A stretch of DNA of 64,000 bases from Spirosoma sp. KCTC 42546 (GTDB taxonomy: Bacteria; Bacteroidota; Bacteroidia; Cytophagales; Spirosomataceae). Under the pieces are notes generated by a model, which ran no database searches, was not told the origin of the DNA, and was given only the letters and a program-made list of their open reading frames with translations. Positions within the stretch are counted from its first letter, which is position 1; each line of letters starts with the position of its first letter. The stretch lies in the NCBI RefSeq assembly GCF_006965485.1, contig NZ_CP041360.1, positions 2,914,001 to 2,978,000 of the forward strand, given 5' to 3'. Below, in pieces: positions 8,819 through 18,800 of this stretch. A program made the translations under genes and the position numbers.

Positions 8819-10165
8819 ATGACCGACGAATCTCAGGCATTAAAAAAGGCGTTGAGTCCCATTCACTTGTGGGCTATTGGTGTTGGACTGGTTATCTCGG
8901 GTGAGTACTTTGGGTGGAATTATGGCTGGGGCGTGGCCGGAACAGTGGGTCTGCTAATTGCTACCCTGGCGATCACGCTGCTTTATTTTACATTCATTTT
9001 TAGTTTTACCGAACTTACAACGGCCATTCCGAATGCAGGAGGCCCATTTGCCTATGCCCTGAAAGCCTTTGGCCCAATAGGGGCGTTGGTGGCTGGTTAT
9101 GCAACCCTGATTGAGTTTCTGTTTGCTACACCGGCTATTGCCTTAGCACTCGGGAGTTATGTTCACTTTTTGTACCCTGCCGTTCCGGTAGTCTGGTGCT
9201 CGGTTGCCTCCTTCGTGGTATTTACCTTCATCAATCTGCTGGGCATTAAAGAAGCGGCCTGGTTTTCGCTGATCATGACAATCATCGCCATTGGCGAGTT
9301 ATTGCTTTTTATTGGCGTCGTGTACCCGTATTCCAGTCTCGATACGTTTCTGCACAATCCAATGCCGTTTGGCTGGCCAGGTGTTTTTGCGGCATTACCG
9401 TTCGCTATTTGGTTATTTGTTTGCCTCGAAGGTATGGCCATGGTAGCCGAGGAAGTGAAAGATGGAAAAAACGCCATTGCTAAAGGCTACATATCGGCAG
9501 TGTTGACCCTTGCGTTTTTGGCTTTAACCGTTATGATTAGTGTGGGAGGTATTACGCACTGGGAAAATCTGGACCACCTTGATTACCCCATGCCGGAAGC
9601 TATTGCTATTGTGTTAGGTCGCCAAAATCCACTTACAAAATTCTTCGCCAGTGTTGGTTTATTTGGATTGATCGCTTCGTTTCATGGTATCATTATCAGT
9701 TATTCCCGGCAGATTTTCGCGCTGGCCCGAAGCGGTTACCTACCTCATGGATTGGCCAGGGTGAGCAGAACCCGGAAAGTGCCCGTCTGGGCATTAGTAG
9801 TTGGGGCTATCTTCGGGATCATTGCCCTCATTTCGCTTGATACCAGTAAGTTAGTTGTTCTGTCAACCATTGGGGCAGTTATCGTTTATATAGTAAGTAT
9901 GCTGTCGTTGTTCCGGCTCCGGCAAACGCAGCCCGCTATGCCGCGTTCGTTTAAGGCACCTTTTTATCCGATCTTCCCGGCTATTGCCTTACTATTGGCG
10001 GTTGTGACCTTAGGGGCTATGATTTATTTTTATAGCTGGTTGAGTCTGCTATTTTTTGGGGGGCTAGTCCTGATCATGGCCATATTTTACATGTCAGGCC
10101 GATATCAGAAAATCAAGCAAGAGTGGGAGGGAGAGATGATCGTAAGTCAAAGTCATGTTGAGTAA
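8819..10165 (+). CDS. eat: Ethanolamine permease (APC superfamily)
   Basis: About 448 residues with twelve predicted membrane helices and the amino-acid/polyamine permease pattern. The start ISGEYFGWNYGWGVAG and the block EEVKDGKNAIAKGYISAVL are characteristic of the ethanolamine permease subfamily. I place the start at ATG 8819 (MTDESQALKKALSP); the longer frame would translate the repeat upstream. It lies between phospholipase C and EutBC, which supports ethanolamine as substrate. Expected role: inner-membrane uptake of ethanolamine. Confidence 0.85.
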   Translation: MTDESQALKKALSPIHLWAIGVGLVISGEYFGWNYGWGVAGTVGLLIATLAITLLYFTFIFSFTELTTAIPNAGGPFAYALKAFGPIGALVAGYATLIEFLFATPAIALALGSYVHFLYPAVPVVWCSVASFVVFTFINLLGIKEAAWFSLIMTIIAIGELLLFIGVVYPYSSLDTFLHNPMPFGWPGVFAALPFAIWLFVCLEGMAMVAEEVKDGKNAIAKGYISAVLTLAFLALTVMISVGGITHWENLDHLDYPMPEAIAIVLGRQNPLTKFFASVGLFGLIASFHGIIISYSRQIFALARSGYLPHGLARVSRTRKVPVWALVVGAIFGIIALISLDTSKLVVLSTIGAVIVYIVSMLSLFRLRQTQPAMPRSFKAPFYPIFPAIALLLAVVTLGAMIYFYSWLSLLFFGGLVLIMAIFYMSGRYQKIKQEWEGEMIVSQSHVE

Positions 10166-10174
10166 TTAGCTTAG

Positions 10175-10213
10175 CCCCTCCCCTTATTTCAAGGGGAAGG
10201 GTTGGGGTGGGGT
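10175..10213. repeat. CCCCTCCCC-type intergenic hairpin repeat
   Basis: CCCCTCCCCTT is followed after a short loop by AAGGGGAAGGG and TTGGGGTGGGG, forming a C/G-rich hairpin between the permease gene and eutB. C-rich repeats of this style are common between Bacteroidota genes. No T-run follows, so it is not a classical terminator. Confidence 0.6.
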
Positions 10214-10234
10214 AAAATTTAGCTAATACCAAAA

Positions 10235-11614
10235 ATGGCCTATCAATGCACTGTTGGCAGCTTTACCTATCGATTCGCAGACCTGAAAGAACTTCTGGCC
10301 AGGGCGAGTCCACTGCGTTCTGGCGATGTACTGGCGGGCTTAGCCGCCGAGAGCTATGAAGAACGGGTAGCCGCTCAAATGGCTCTGGCCGATGTGCCGC
10401 TGGTCACTTTTCTGACTGAAACGGTGATTCCGTATGAAACGGATGATGTTACACGACTAATTATTGATACCCACGACAACGTTGCGTTTGCACCAATCAG
10501 CCACTTTACAGTGGGTGACCTACGCGATTGGCTACTAAGCGATGAGGCCGATACAGGTATGCTTCAGCAGGTTTCTTCGGGTCTAACGCCAGAAATGGTG
10601 TCGGCCGTCTCAAAACTGATGCGAAATCAGGACCTGATTGTAGTGGCAAAGAAATGCGAAACAGTTACTCGATTCAGAAATACGCAGGGATTACAGGGCC
10701 ACCTGTCGGTTCGATTGCAGCCCAATCACCCAACGGATGATGCAAAAGGCATAGCGGCCAGTATTATTGATGGACTGCTCTACGGGAGTGGTGACGCCAT
10801 GATTGGCATTAATCCGGCAACGGATAGCCCGGCGGCTACATCGCGCTTGCTGTATATGATTGATGAAATACGGGAGCGATTTTCCATACCCACCCAGAGT
10901 TGTGTATTAAGTCATATTACCACCACGCTTCAACTTATTGAACAGCAGGTACCTGTCGATCTTGTTTTTCAATCTATTGCTGGTACGGAGAAAGCAAATG
11001 CCAGTTTTGGCGTTAGTCTTTCGCTGTTGCAGGAAGCCTATGAAGCGGGTTTATCTTTAAAACGGGGTACAATTGGCAACAACATTATGTACTTTGAAAC
11101 AGGACAAGGCAGTGCGTTATCCTCTGGAGCGCATCATAACGTCGATCAGCAAACCTGCGAAGTGCGGGCGTATGCCGTTGCGCGGCAGTACAACCCGTTT
11201 CTGGTCAATTCAGTTGTGGGCTTCATTGGTCCTGAATACCTGTTTGATGGAAAGCAGATTATACGGGCCGGGCTTGAAGATCATTTCTGCGGCAAACTGA
11301 TGGGCTTGCCAATGGGTATGGATATTTGCTACACCAATCATGCCCAGGCTGACCAGGACGACATGGATACACTGCTGACGCTTTTAGGTGTAGCCGGGAT
11401 CAACTTTATCATGGGAATTCCCGGTGCCGATGACATTATGCTGAATTACCAGTCGACGTCTTTTCACGATGCACTTTATATCCGGCGGATACTTGGCCTG
11501 CGACCAGCTCCCGAGTTTGAAAACTGGCTACTCCGGCAGGGCATTATGGACTCGTTGGGAAACAGACTATCGAGTGGAGCACAAAAACAATTTTATACGG
11601 CCTTAGTGAGCTAA
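10235..11614 (+). CDS. eutB: Ethanolamine ammonia-lyase large subunit
   Basis: A 459-residue protein of the usual length for EutB. The enzyme is adenosylcobalamin-dependent and splits ethanolamine into acetaldehyde and ammonia. Recognised blocks include the N-terminal KELLARASPLRSGDVLAG, the central LLYGSGDAMIGINPA and SQSCVLSH-like region, and the C-terminal GIPGADDIMLNYQSTSFHD. The small subunit follows 83 bases downstream. No microcompartment shell genes are present, so this is a simple cytosolic ethanolamine pathway. Cobalamin genes are not in the window. Confidence 0.95.
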   Translation: MAYQCTVGSFTYRFADLKELLARASPLRSGDVLAGLAAESYEERVAAQMALADVPLVTFLTETVIPYETDDVTRLIIDTHDNVAFAPISHFTVGDLRDWLLSDEADTGMLQQVSSGLTPEMVSAVSKLMRNQDLIVVAKKCETVTRFRNTQGLQGHLSVRLQPNHPTDDAKGIAASIIDGLLYGSGDAMIGINPATDSPAATSRLLYMIDEIRERFSIPTQSCVLSHITTTLQLIEQQVPVDLVFQSIAGTEKANASFGVSLSLLQEAYEAGLSLKRGTIGNNIMYFETGQGSALSSGAHHNVDQQTCEVRAYAVARQYNPFLVNSVVGFIGPEYLFDGKQIIRAGLEDHFCGKLMGLPMGMDICYTNHAQADQDDMDTLLTLLGVAGINFIMGIPGADDIMLNYQSTSFHDALYIRRILGLRPAPEFENWLLRQGIMDSLGNRLSSGAQKQFYTALVS

Positions 11615-11683
11615 GCTGGGAGCGAGGTGCAAGGGATTAGGTTAAACTCCCGGCACCATGCTTCCAGCACCATGCTCCCAGCT
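11614..11683. repeat. Palindromic element between eutB and eutC
   Basis: A 10-bp stem AGCTGGGAGC (11614-11623) pairs with GCTCCCAGCT (11674-11683). Inside, GCACCATGCT occurs twice in tandem, each followed by YCCAGC. The left arm touches the last base of the eutB stop codon. It could hold or process the mRNA between the two subunits, but no function is shown. Confidence 0.55.
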
Positions 11684-11697
11684 CCCCGCTAATTAGC

Positions 11698-12480
11698 ATG
11701 AACGAACTGAAAAAAACAGGTATTGAAGCCGATGACTGGGAATTCCTGAAAGCATATACAACTGCTCGGATTGCGCTTGGCAAAACGGGGGTTTCTATCC
11801 CGCTAAAGGAATCGCTACAGTTTAAAATGGCTCATGCGCATGCCAAAGATGCCGTTTACTCCAGTTTAGATATGGCCGCTTTACAGGCTGATTTATCCAG
11901 TGCGGGTCTTCCTATTTATACGGTTCATAGTCAGGCGGAGAACCGGGATATCTATCTACAACGCCCCGATCTGGGTCGTCTATTAAGCGCCGATTCTGCC
12001 GAACAACTGCAACAACTTAACAGCCCTTCTGCCGATATTAGTATTATCATCGCTGATGGTCTTTCAGCGACAGCCATTATGGAAAATGCGGTGCCTGTCG
12101 TGCGTTTATTGGTTGAAAAAGCACAGCAAGCAGGTTATGCGTTGGCTCCAATCCTACTCGTAGACCAAGGTCGTGTGGCCATTACAGATGCAATTGGCGG
12201 AATTCTAAACCCTCGCTTGGCTATCATGTTGATTGGTGAACGGCCTGGCCTTAGCTCCTTTGACAGCATGGGTGCATACATTACCTATGGTCCCCAACCC
12301 GGCCTGACGGATGAACGGCGGAACTGTATTTCAAATATTCGCCAGCAGGGGCTGTCGCCCGCTTTTGCCGTGGACAAACTCATGTACCTCATCCAGTCGG
12401 CGTTTCGCTTACAAATTACGGGTGTTGCCTTGAAAGATAATGGCGACCCAGAACAGGATAGAATCCTATTGAATAGTTAG
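11698..12480 (+). CDS. eutC: Ethanolamine ammonia-lyase small subunit
   Basis: A 260-residue EutC. It joins EutB in the ammonia-lyase and helps form the cobalamin site. Typical blocks are RIALGKTGVSIPLKE near the N-terminus, HSQAENRDIYLQRPDLGR, DISIIIADGLSATAI in the middle, and MLIGERPGLSSFDSMGAY in the C-terminal half. The start ATG lies just after the palindromic spacer behind eutB. It is the last gene of the plcC-eat-eutBC run. Confidence 0.95.
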   Translation: MNELKKTGIEADDWEFLKAYTTARIALGKTGVSIPLKESLQFKMAHAHAKDAVYSSLDMAALQADLSSAGLPIYTVHSQAENRDIYLQRPDLGRLLSADSAEQLQQLNSPSADISIIIADGLSATAIMENAVPVVRLLVEKAQQAGYALAPILLVDQGRVAITDAIGGILNPRLAIMLIGERPGLSSFDSMGAYITYGPQPGLTDERRNCISNIRQQGLSPAFAVDKLMYLIQSAFRLQITGVALKDNGDPEQDRILLNS

Positions 12481-12542
12481 TACGCAAACCCCTCTCAAAA
12501 TGATTTAAACCTGATGGAAGCTATTTCTGTGTATATGCGTTA

Positions 12543-12550
12543 TACTTTTG
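12543..12550 (+). promoter_or_regulatory. Promoter -7 box of the Smr-domain gene
   Basis: TACTTTTG matches the Bacteroidota -7 consensus TAnnTTTG, 55 bases before the ATG. No convincing -33 box. It suggests that the Smr gene is transcribed separately from eutBC. Confidence 0.4.
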
Positions 12551-12605
12551 AACAGAAATAGTCATTCGAACTAGATTGACTATGGACTCTTGACGAACGA
12601 CGATT

Positions 12606-13628
12606 ATGAATATTGGTGATAAAGTCCGGCTGCTACGGGCAAAAGAACAGGGGGTAGTATCGCGGTTTTTGCCGGGCGGTATGATTGAAATAGAGATTGA
12701 AGACGGTTTCCGTATTCCGGTTATGCGTTCAGAATTAGTGCTTGTATCGCCTATGGAAGCCGAACGCTTGCTAAAAACGAGCGTTTATGCCCCACAAAAA
12801 ACGGTGGCTCCGGCCCCGCCGACAATCGTATCCAACCAGGGTATATATCTGGCTTTTGCACCGGTTAACGATCGTGAATATACCTTACACCTGATCAACA
12901 ATACCGATTGGGAGTTTCCGTACGTGTTAGGCGAAGAGTCGGCAGGTGCTGGGGGAGGAGTACAGTTTCGGGGAGTACACAGTGGAGTACTTAAGCCCAA
13001 ATCGCAGCAGAAAATGAATGATCTGTATGCACACGCCAAATTTGAGGAATGGCCAACATTTGTGGTGCAAGGGTTGTGGTTTAGAGCTGGAAAATCATCG
13101 TTACGGCAACCGTTGATCAAACGGTTCAAAGCACGAGCCGCTACGTTTTTTAAGCATAAAACAACACTTCCTGTCCTGAATCAGCCCGGCTTTCTGACGC
13201 AGTTGGATGAAGCGGTTGAGCAACCTCAAGCAGTAACAAGCCCGCCTATCAACCCACCGAAGCCCATAACCATTCGTCCCGAGGAGTTGAAGGCTGAAAT
13301 GTTCAAACCGAATGCAGAACTGGCGGACGTTTCAATTGAACGGCCAACGGCAATTGTGGACTTACACGTCGAGGAACTGCTACCCAAAGGCGCTGGAAAC
13401 CGTACACCGGCCGATTTGCTAAAACTACAACTCGATACGTTTGAGAAAACCCTGGAGAATGCAATCGCCAGTGGCATGAGCGACATTACGTTTATTCATG
13501 GGGTTGGCAGCGGCTCCTTACGAACAGAACTACACAAACGACTGGGAAAGCATCCGAATGTTAAATTCTTTGAAGACGCTCAGAAACAGAAATTTGGCTA
13601 TGGTGCCACGAAGGTTACGATTAAGTAG
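12606..13628 (+). CDS. DUF2027 and Smr domain protein
   Basis: A 340-residue protein. The first 60 residues form a small beta domain (MNIGDKVRLLRAKEQGVVSR). The middle is the DUF2027 region (about 85-180, a beta sandwich), and a Pro-rich linker leads to a C-terminal Smr domain (about 245-340). The Smr domain shows DLHVEEL and HGVGSGSLR, as in the Smr domains of MutS2 and related endonuclease-like proteins. MutS ATPase regions are absent, so this is not MutS2. A role in nucleic-acid handling is inferred. The next gene overlaps its 3' end by 29 bases. Confidence 0.85.
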   Translation: MNIGDKVRLLRAKEQGVVSRFLPGGMIEIEIEDGFRIPVMRSELVLVSPMEAERLLKTSVYAPQKTVAPAPPTIVSNQGIYLAFAPVNDREYTLHLINNTDWEFPYVLGEESAGAGGGVQFRGVHSGVLKPKSQQKMNDLYAHAKFEEWPTFVVQGLWFRAGKSSLRQPLIKRFKARAATFFKHKTTLPVLNQPGFLTQLDEAVEQPQAVTSPPINPPKPITIRPEELKAEMFKPNAELADVSIERPTAIVDLHVEELLPKGAGNRTPADLLKLQLDTFEKTLENAIASGMSDITFIHGVGSGSLRTELHKRLGKHPNVKFFEDAQKQKFGYGATKVTIK

Positions 13629-15069
13629 ACACAAGGCTGGAGCTTTGCGCCATCTTAGCCATCTGATTTTACTCTGTGCAACTCTGTTTTATACCTTTTT
13701 CCTGCTAAGTTGCAGCCAGCCATCGAGTAATCACCTGAATCCTAAAGCGCCTAAAGAAGCCTACAACACTACCGAAATGGAAGTCCGAAATGAACGCTTT
13801 TTATCGACCGTCCACGTTCCTGTTTCCATTGCGCTAAGTGATGTTGAGCGGCAAATTAACGCCCAGGTCAACGGCCTTATTTACGAGGATAATAGTCTGG
13901 ACGATAATAACCGTGATCAGTTCATGGCGAAAGTCTGGAAGCGGGGTACTATTCTCGTTACAGCGGAGGATAGTCTGTTTCATTTTACCGTTCCACTAAA
14001 GATCTGGGCTAAAGCGGGTGTATCTGTCTTAGGTTTCACACAGTATAAAGAAACTGAGTTCGAAATTGATCTACGATTCAAAACCAAGTTCGATCTAGAT
14101 AAAGACTGGTCGGTTCATACCCAAACTCAGGCGGATGGCTACGGGTGGGTGCGTCGACCAACGGTAAACGTGATTGGGGTGAATATTCCGATAACGAATT
14201 TCGTAGGGCGTATGATCGACAAAAATCTGGGCAGCATTACTAAAACCATCGATCAGCAGGTACGTCGGAATGTGGACCTCCGTACCCCCGTTCTGAAGGT
14301 CTGGAATACGCTTCGCCAACCTTATCTATTGTCGGAAAAATACCGAACCTATCTGCAAATTGTTCCGAAACGAGTCCTTATTACGCCTTTGCGGTTTGAA
14401 GGGCGGGTGATCCGGGCGACAATTGGGATTGAAGGATACACCCTCACAACTACGGGTGCCAGGCCGGAGGTGCACCCAGCGGTGTTGTTGCCCGATTTGA
14501 CGGTCGTTTCATTGGTGAAGGATGATTTTCAGATTGGCCTGCTGAGCGAAGCGAGCTATCCTGAAGTAGCAAAAATTGCCGCCGAAGAATTCGTAGGTAA
14601 ATCGTTTTCCTTCAGTGATAATCGCTATACCATCACTATCACAAGTATGGACTTATACGGTCAGAATGAAAACCTGATTATTAAGGCTGGCCTTAAAGGA
14701 ACGATCAACGGCGATATTTACCTGCGTGGACGCCCATACTATGATGCCCATGACCAGACCATTTCCCTGAAAGACCTTCAGTTCGACTTAGATACGAAAA
14801 ATGTGTTGGCACGGTCGGCGGGTTGGCTACTGAAAGGCACCTTTGCCCGAACGCTTGAAAAGCAGCTCACAATTCCGGTGGGCTCGCAGATTGCCGATAT
14901 GCAGAAGTTATTGCAACAGCAACTCAAAAATAATCAGTTAGTGAAAGGTGTTGTTATTAATGGGCAGATTGATGAAATTAGACCCGATCAGGTCTATTTA
15001 ACGCCAACTGCCCTACTCGCGGTTGTGAACGCCCATGGCCGGATTGATGTGAAAGTAGAGGGGCTTTAA
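13600..15069 (+). CDS. DUF4403 family lipoprotein
   Basis: About 489 residues when started at ATG 13600 (MVPRRLRLSRHKAG). The frame is open farther upstream, but that part lies inside the Smr gene. A basic start and hydrophobic helix end in the lipobox LLSC, with Cys38 as the expected lipidated residue. The rest is a long beta-rich protein with two similar halves, as in DUF4403, a family distantly related to lipid-binding tubular (TULIP-like) folds. It overlaps the Smr gene by 29 bases, so the two are probably co-transcribed. The molecular role is unknown. Confidence 0.8.
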   Translation: MVPRRLRLSRHKAGALRHLSHLILLCATLFYTFFLLSCSQPSSNHLNPKAPKEAYNTTEMEVRNERFLSTVHVPVSIALSDVERQINAQVNGLIYEDNSLDDNNRDQFMAKVWKRGTILVTAEDSLFHFTVPLKIWAKAGVSVLGFTQYKETEFEIDLRFKTKFDLDKDWSVHTQTQADGYGWVRRPTVNVIGVNIPITNFVGRMIDKNLGSITKTIDQQVRRNVDLRTPVLKVWNTLRQPYLLSEKYRTYLQIVPKRVLITPLRFEGRVIRATIGIEGYTLTTTGARPEVHPAVLLPDLTVVSLVKDDFQIGLLSEASYPEVAKIAAEEFVGKSFSFSDNRYTITITSMDLYGQNENLIIKAGLKGTINGDIYLRGRPYYDAHDQTISLKDLQFDLDTKNVLARSAGWLLKGTFARTLEKQLTIPVGSQIADMQKLLQQQLKNNQLVKGVVINGQIDEIRPDQVYLTPTALLAVVNAHGRIDVKVEGL

Positions 15070-15137
15070 TAGACCTAAGCCTGAGAGCACCTGGATGCTC
15101 ATAGAATCAGGATTATCAGTTGTACTCGTTTTGTGAG

Positions 15138-15172
15138 GGGCTGTCTGGACCATGATCCAGACAGCCCTTTTT
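15138..15172 (+). terminator. Intrinsic terminator after the DUF4403 gene
   Basis: A perfect 12-bp stem GGGCTGTCTGGA / TCCAGACAGCCC (15138-15149 and 15156-15167) with a 6-base loop, followed by TTTTTGTTTT. Confidence 0.85.
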
Positions 15173-15860
15173 GTTTTATAGGCTTAATTAATCGTTAATA
15201 AGGCCTGATTGATTGGCCCCAGAACCTGTTCGTCTAAACCTTCCTCTGAATCATTCGGACAGAAAGGAGCAACTGTATGTTAACCAATGTCAAAGTTTAC
15301 CCGTCAATTGACTTATAATAATACCTAGATAAGTAGAGTCATTGCTTGGATTGACTAGCGTTCGCCAATCCAAGCAATGTGGAGGTGATAATGTATGTAT
15401 ATAGTCCTATGTGAAGTACAATATTAGTTGATTTAGTTAATTGCAAAATTTTTAAATTAAAATCCTGTTAAAATTCAATTAATTCTTTGGTTTGAGATAA
15501 AAACTGTTATTTACATGAGTATAAATACTTATTTTTAGTAAGTAGTATAGTGATTATTTGTCGACAATATATTTGGATATTTTTTATAAATAGTACTATG
15601 AAATATAAGATAATTCAAATTTTAACTAAATTGTATACAAGGCTAATAATTGATTTATAATTTCAAATTATATGGTATTTTCGTAATAATAATCTGTATT
15701 AATAGCTACATAAGAATTATATTCTGCAAACCCCCTAAAATATAAATTGAAGAAATATATAATATTTTCAATGTGAAGCTTTTGAATTTAACATTGCACC
15801 AACTACTTTTGAAGAATCGTTTTAGTTGAGTAGTATAACTTAATCAACAATAACTTGTAT
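15173..15860. other. Long AT-rich region upstream of SusC with one strong hairpin
   Basis: No ORF of note was seen in about 690 bases. Base composition drops sharply to A/T after 15420. A perfect 14-bp stem CATTGCTTGGATTG / CAATCCAAGCAATG (15340-15353 and 15366-15379) with a 12-base loop lies at its upstream edge and has no T-run. The region probably holds the SusC promoter and leader, but I find no exact TAnnTTTG box close to the gene. Confidence 0.5.
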
Positions 15861-18800
15861 ATGAGGAAAAATTTACTGTTGAGCCTCCTGTTGGTGTGCT
15901 CAACCTGCGTAAGTCTCTGGGCGCAGGACCGAAAAATTACTGGTAAAGTATTTTCTGCTGAAGATGGCAGCGCTCTGCCGGGTGTATCGGTAGTTGTTAA
16001 AGGGACCACAGTTGGGTCCGTCACTGACGGTGAGGGTAGCTACTCACTAGTTGCTCCTGCAAAAGGTTCTTTAGTATTCTCCTTCATTGGCATGGCTACG
16101 AAGGAAGTTGCCCTAGGCGCGAGTTCGGTTGTGGATGTTAAGTTAACAACGGACACCAAGCAACTTGCTGAAGTAGTGGTAACCGGGGTCGGCGTTGCAA
16201 CCGACAAGCGCAAAATTGCTATTTCGGTTGAATCGGTTTCTGGAAAAGATTTACCGCAAACGCCTTCGGCCTCTGTCGATCAGGCCCTGATCGGTAAAAT
16301 TCCGGGTGCGCAAATCACCAGCCGGAGTGGTACACCTGGTGCAGATGTAAATATCCTGCTACGTGGTATTAATACGATTAACCGCGGTACACAACCAATG
16401 ATTCTGATTGATGGGATTCAGATGGGCGCTACCAGCCTTCAAACCATTGATTTAAATTCGATCGAGCGCGTTGAAGTCGTTCAGGGTGCTGCTGCGGCTA
16501 CCATTTATGGTGCTCAGGGCGCTAATGGGGTTATCCAACTGTTTACCAAAAAGGGTAAAAACGGTCAGATGAACATCGACTTTTCGTCGAGCGTTGCCGT
16601 AAACACCTATTTAAACAACGGCGGTGTGAGCAAAGCACAATACCACGCGTTTGCTACCGATGCCAGCAATAACATTATCGGTTCGTCAGGAAAGCCAATT
16701 GTATATGATGCCATAAATGGGATTTATTCGGAGAACGTCCAGTATAATTCGACAGATCCAACGGCTACGAATAGCAAGCCCTACAACGCTAACCTGCAAT
16801 ATCACGATCACTTTGACTATTTCTTCAAGCCAGCCAACACTATAAACAATAGTGTTGCTATCACCGGCGGAAGTGCGAAGGCTGACTTTGGTCTGTCGGC
16901 TTCCAATAGCCACCAGGAAAGTAATATTCGGGACAACGGCTACTGGGATCGGAGCAACCTGTCGGCTAACATTGGTGCACAATTGGCGAGAGGGCTTACC
17001 CTTCGTTCGATCACGCAATTGGCCTACACAAAAAGCACATTGAAGTCCAGTGATCGAACCATTCTGTATAATTTATTGAATGCGTATCCATTAGCTGATT
17101 TCGACCTAACCACTACAGATGGGTCTATTCCGCTCAATATGAACCAGACGATTGGGATCAACGCATCGAACCCATCCTATCGCCAGGCTTATACCCGCAA
17201 TAATGATAATAAGATTGACATCATTCAGAATTTGAACCTTAACTATAAGTTTCCGAAGTATGTTGATCTTGATTTGAAATACGGGCTTAATTTTCAGACT
17301 CAAAACCGTGACCTGGAATATGCGAACCAGGCCAATAATGCCAATAACAAATATTGGTTAACCCAGGGGTCAACGAATTATATTTCGAATTATAATACCA
17401 CGAATACTGGTGATCTGACGAAGTATACCAACAGCAAAGTGTTCCAGAACTTCCTGGCTACCGCTACGGCTACCTTTGATTTTAAAGAGGATTTTCACCT
17501 GAACATTCCCATCAAATCGTCTACACAGGCCTTGTTTGACTGGCGTAATAGTCAGGTGAAAGAGTATACCAGCGCGGCTATTGGTCTGCCCGCAGCGTAC
17601 ACACCATATAATGCGGCCAATACAACCTCGTGGCGCGTGTACCGCGATTATTCGGAGCCATTTATCACGTATGGTTATCTGATTAACCAACGGTTTGAAA
17701 TCGGTGAATTTGCCGGTTTTTCGGGCGGCTTCCGAAGTGATTACTCGTCAGCATTTGGTCAGGGTTCCAAGCCCTTTACCTTCCCCCGTGGCGATGCTTA
17801 TCTGCGTTTATCAGCTCTTAAATTCTGGGAAAATAGCCCTGTAAATAGCTTTTTGCCTGAGTTAAAGCTCCGGGCCGCTTATGGACAGGCAGGTATTCAG
17901 CCCCAACCGTTTGACCGCTACGTGACCATTACACCAACAACGGTAGGTAACACAACAGCGTTCTACTATGCCAACCAACAGAGCAATCCAGCCCTGGGCG
18001 TAGAGGTATCAGAAGAATTAGAAATTGGTACCGACATGGTATTCAGCTTATTTAAAGGCAGCAGCTGGTTAAATGCTATTGCGCTATCGGCTACGTACTG
18101 GGATCGGAAAACGAAAGATGCTATCTACCAGGTCGATGTGGCCCCTTCTGTCGGACTTGGAAAGTTGACAGATAACGCCTTTACCTTAGGCTCGAATGGG
18201 CTTCAGATGTCGTTAAATTCGACGGTTTATCAGGGCTCCAATTTTAAATGGAATACAACGATCAACTTTGGTAAACAGAGCTCTCAAATCCTCGCTGTTC
18301 GCGGAGATGCGCCGATTGTTGTTACATCCAATGCCGGAAGCACAAACTATGTTCTGAAAGCAGGTGAGAAAATCGGTCAGTTGTACGGCTATAAATCAAT
18401 TCATAGCGTTAACGAGCTAGGTCCGAATGGCACTCCGTTTATTCCTGTGGGAGATCAGGAACAGTATACCCTGGCCAGCAATGGATATGTGGTGAATAAA
18501 ACAACCAAGCAGCCGTACTTTACGGCCGACAAATTCAGTTTTGGCGATCCAAACCCAAAGTTTAACATGTCGTTTATCAACGACGTTACGTTCAAAAACT
18601 TCCTCACCTTTGGTGTTCAGTTTGATTGGGTCAATGGTAGTCACCTCTACAACCAGACCAAAGAGTGGATGTATCGGGATGGTATTCACAGTGAATATGC
18701 GAACCCCTTTACTATTGATGGACAAACGGGTGCCTGGACGGCCTTCTATCGGGGTGTTTATGCCCAGCGTACAGCCAACGGTACAAAAGATTATTTCTAC

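Noticed and set aside
13498..13599. Upstream start of the DUF4403 gene
   Set aside because: It lies inside the Smr-domain coding sequence and has no signal character; the lipoprotein signal begins at 13600.
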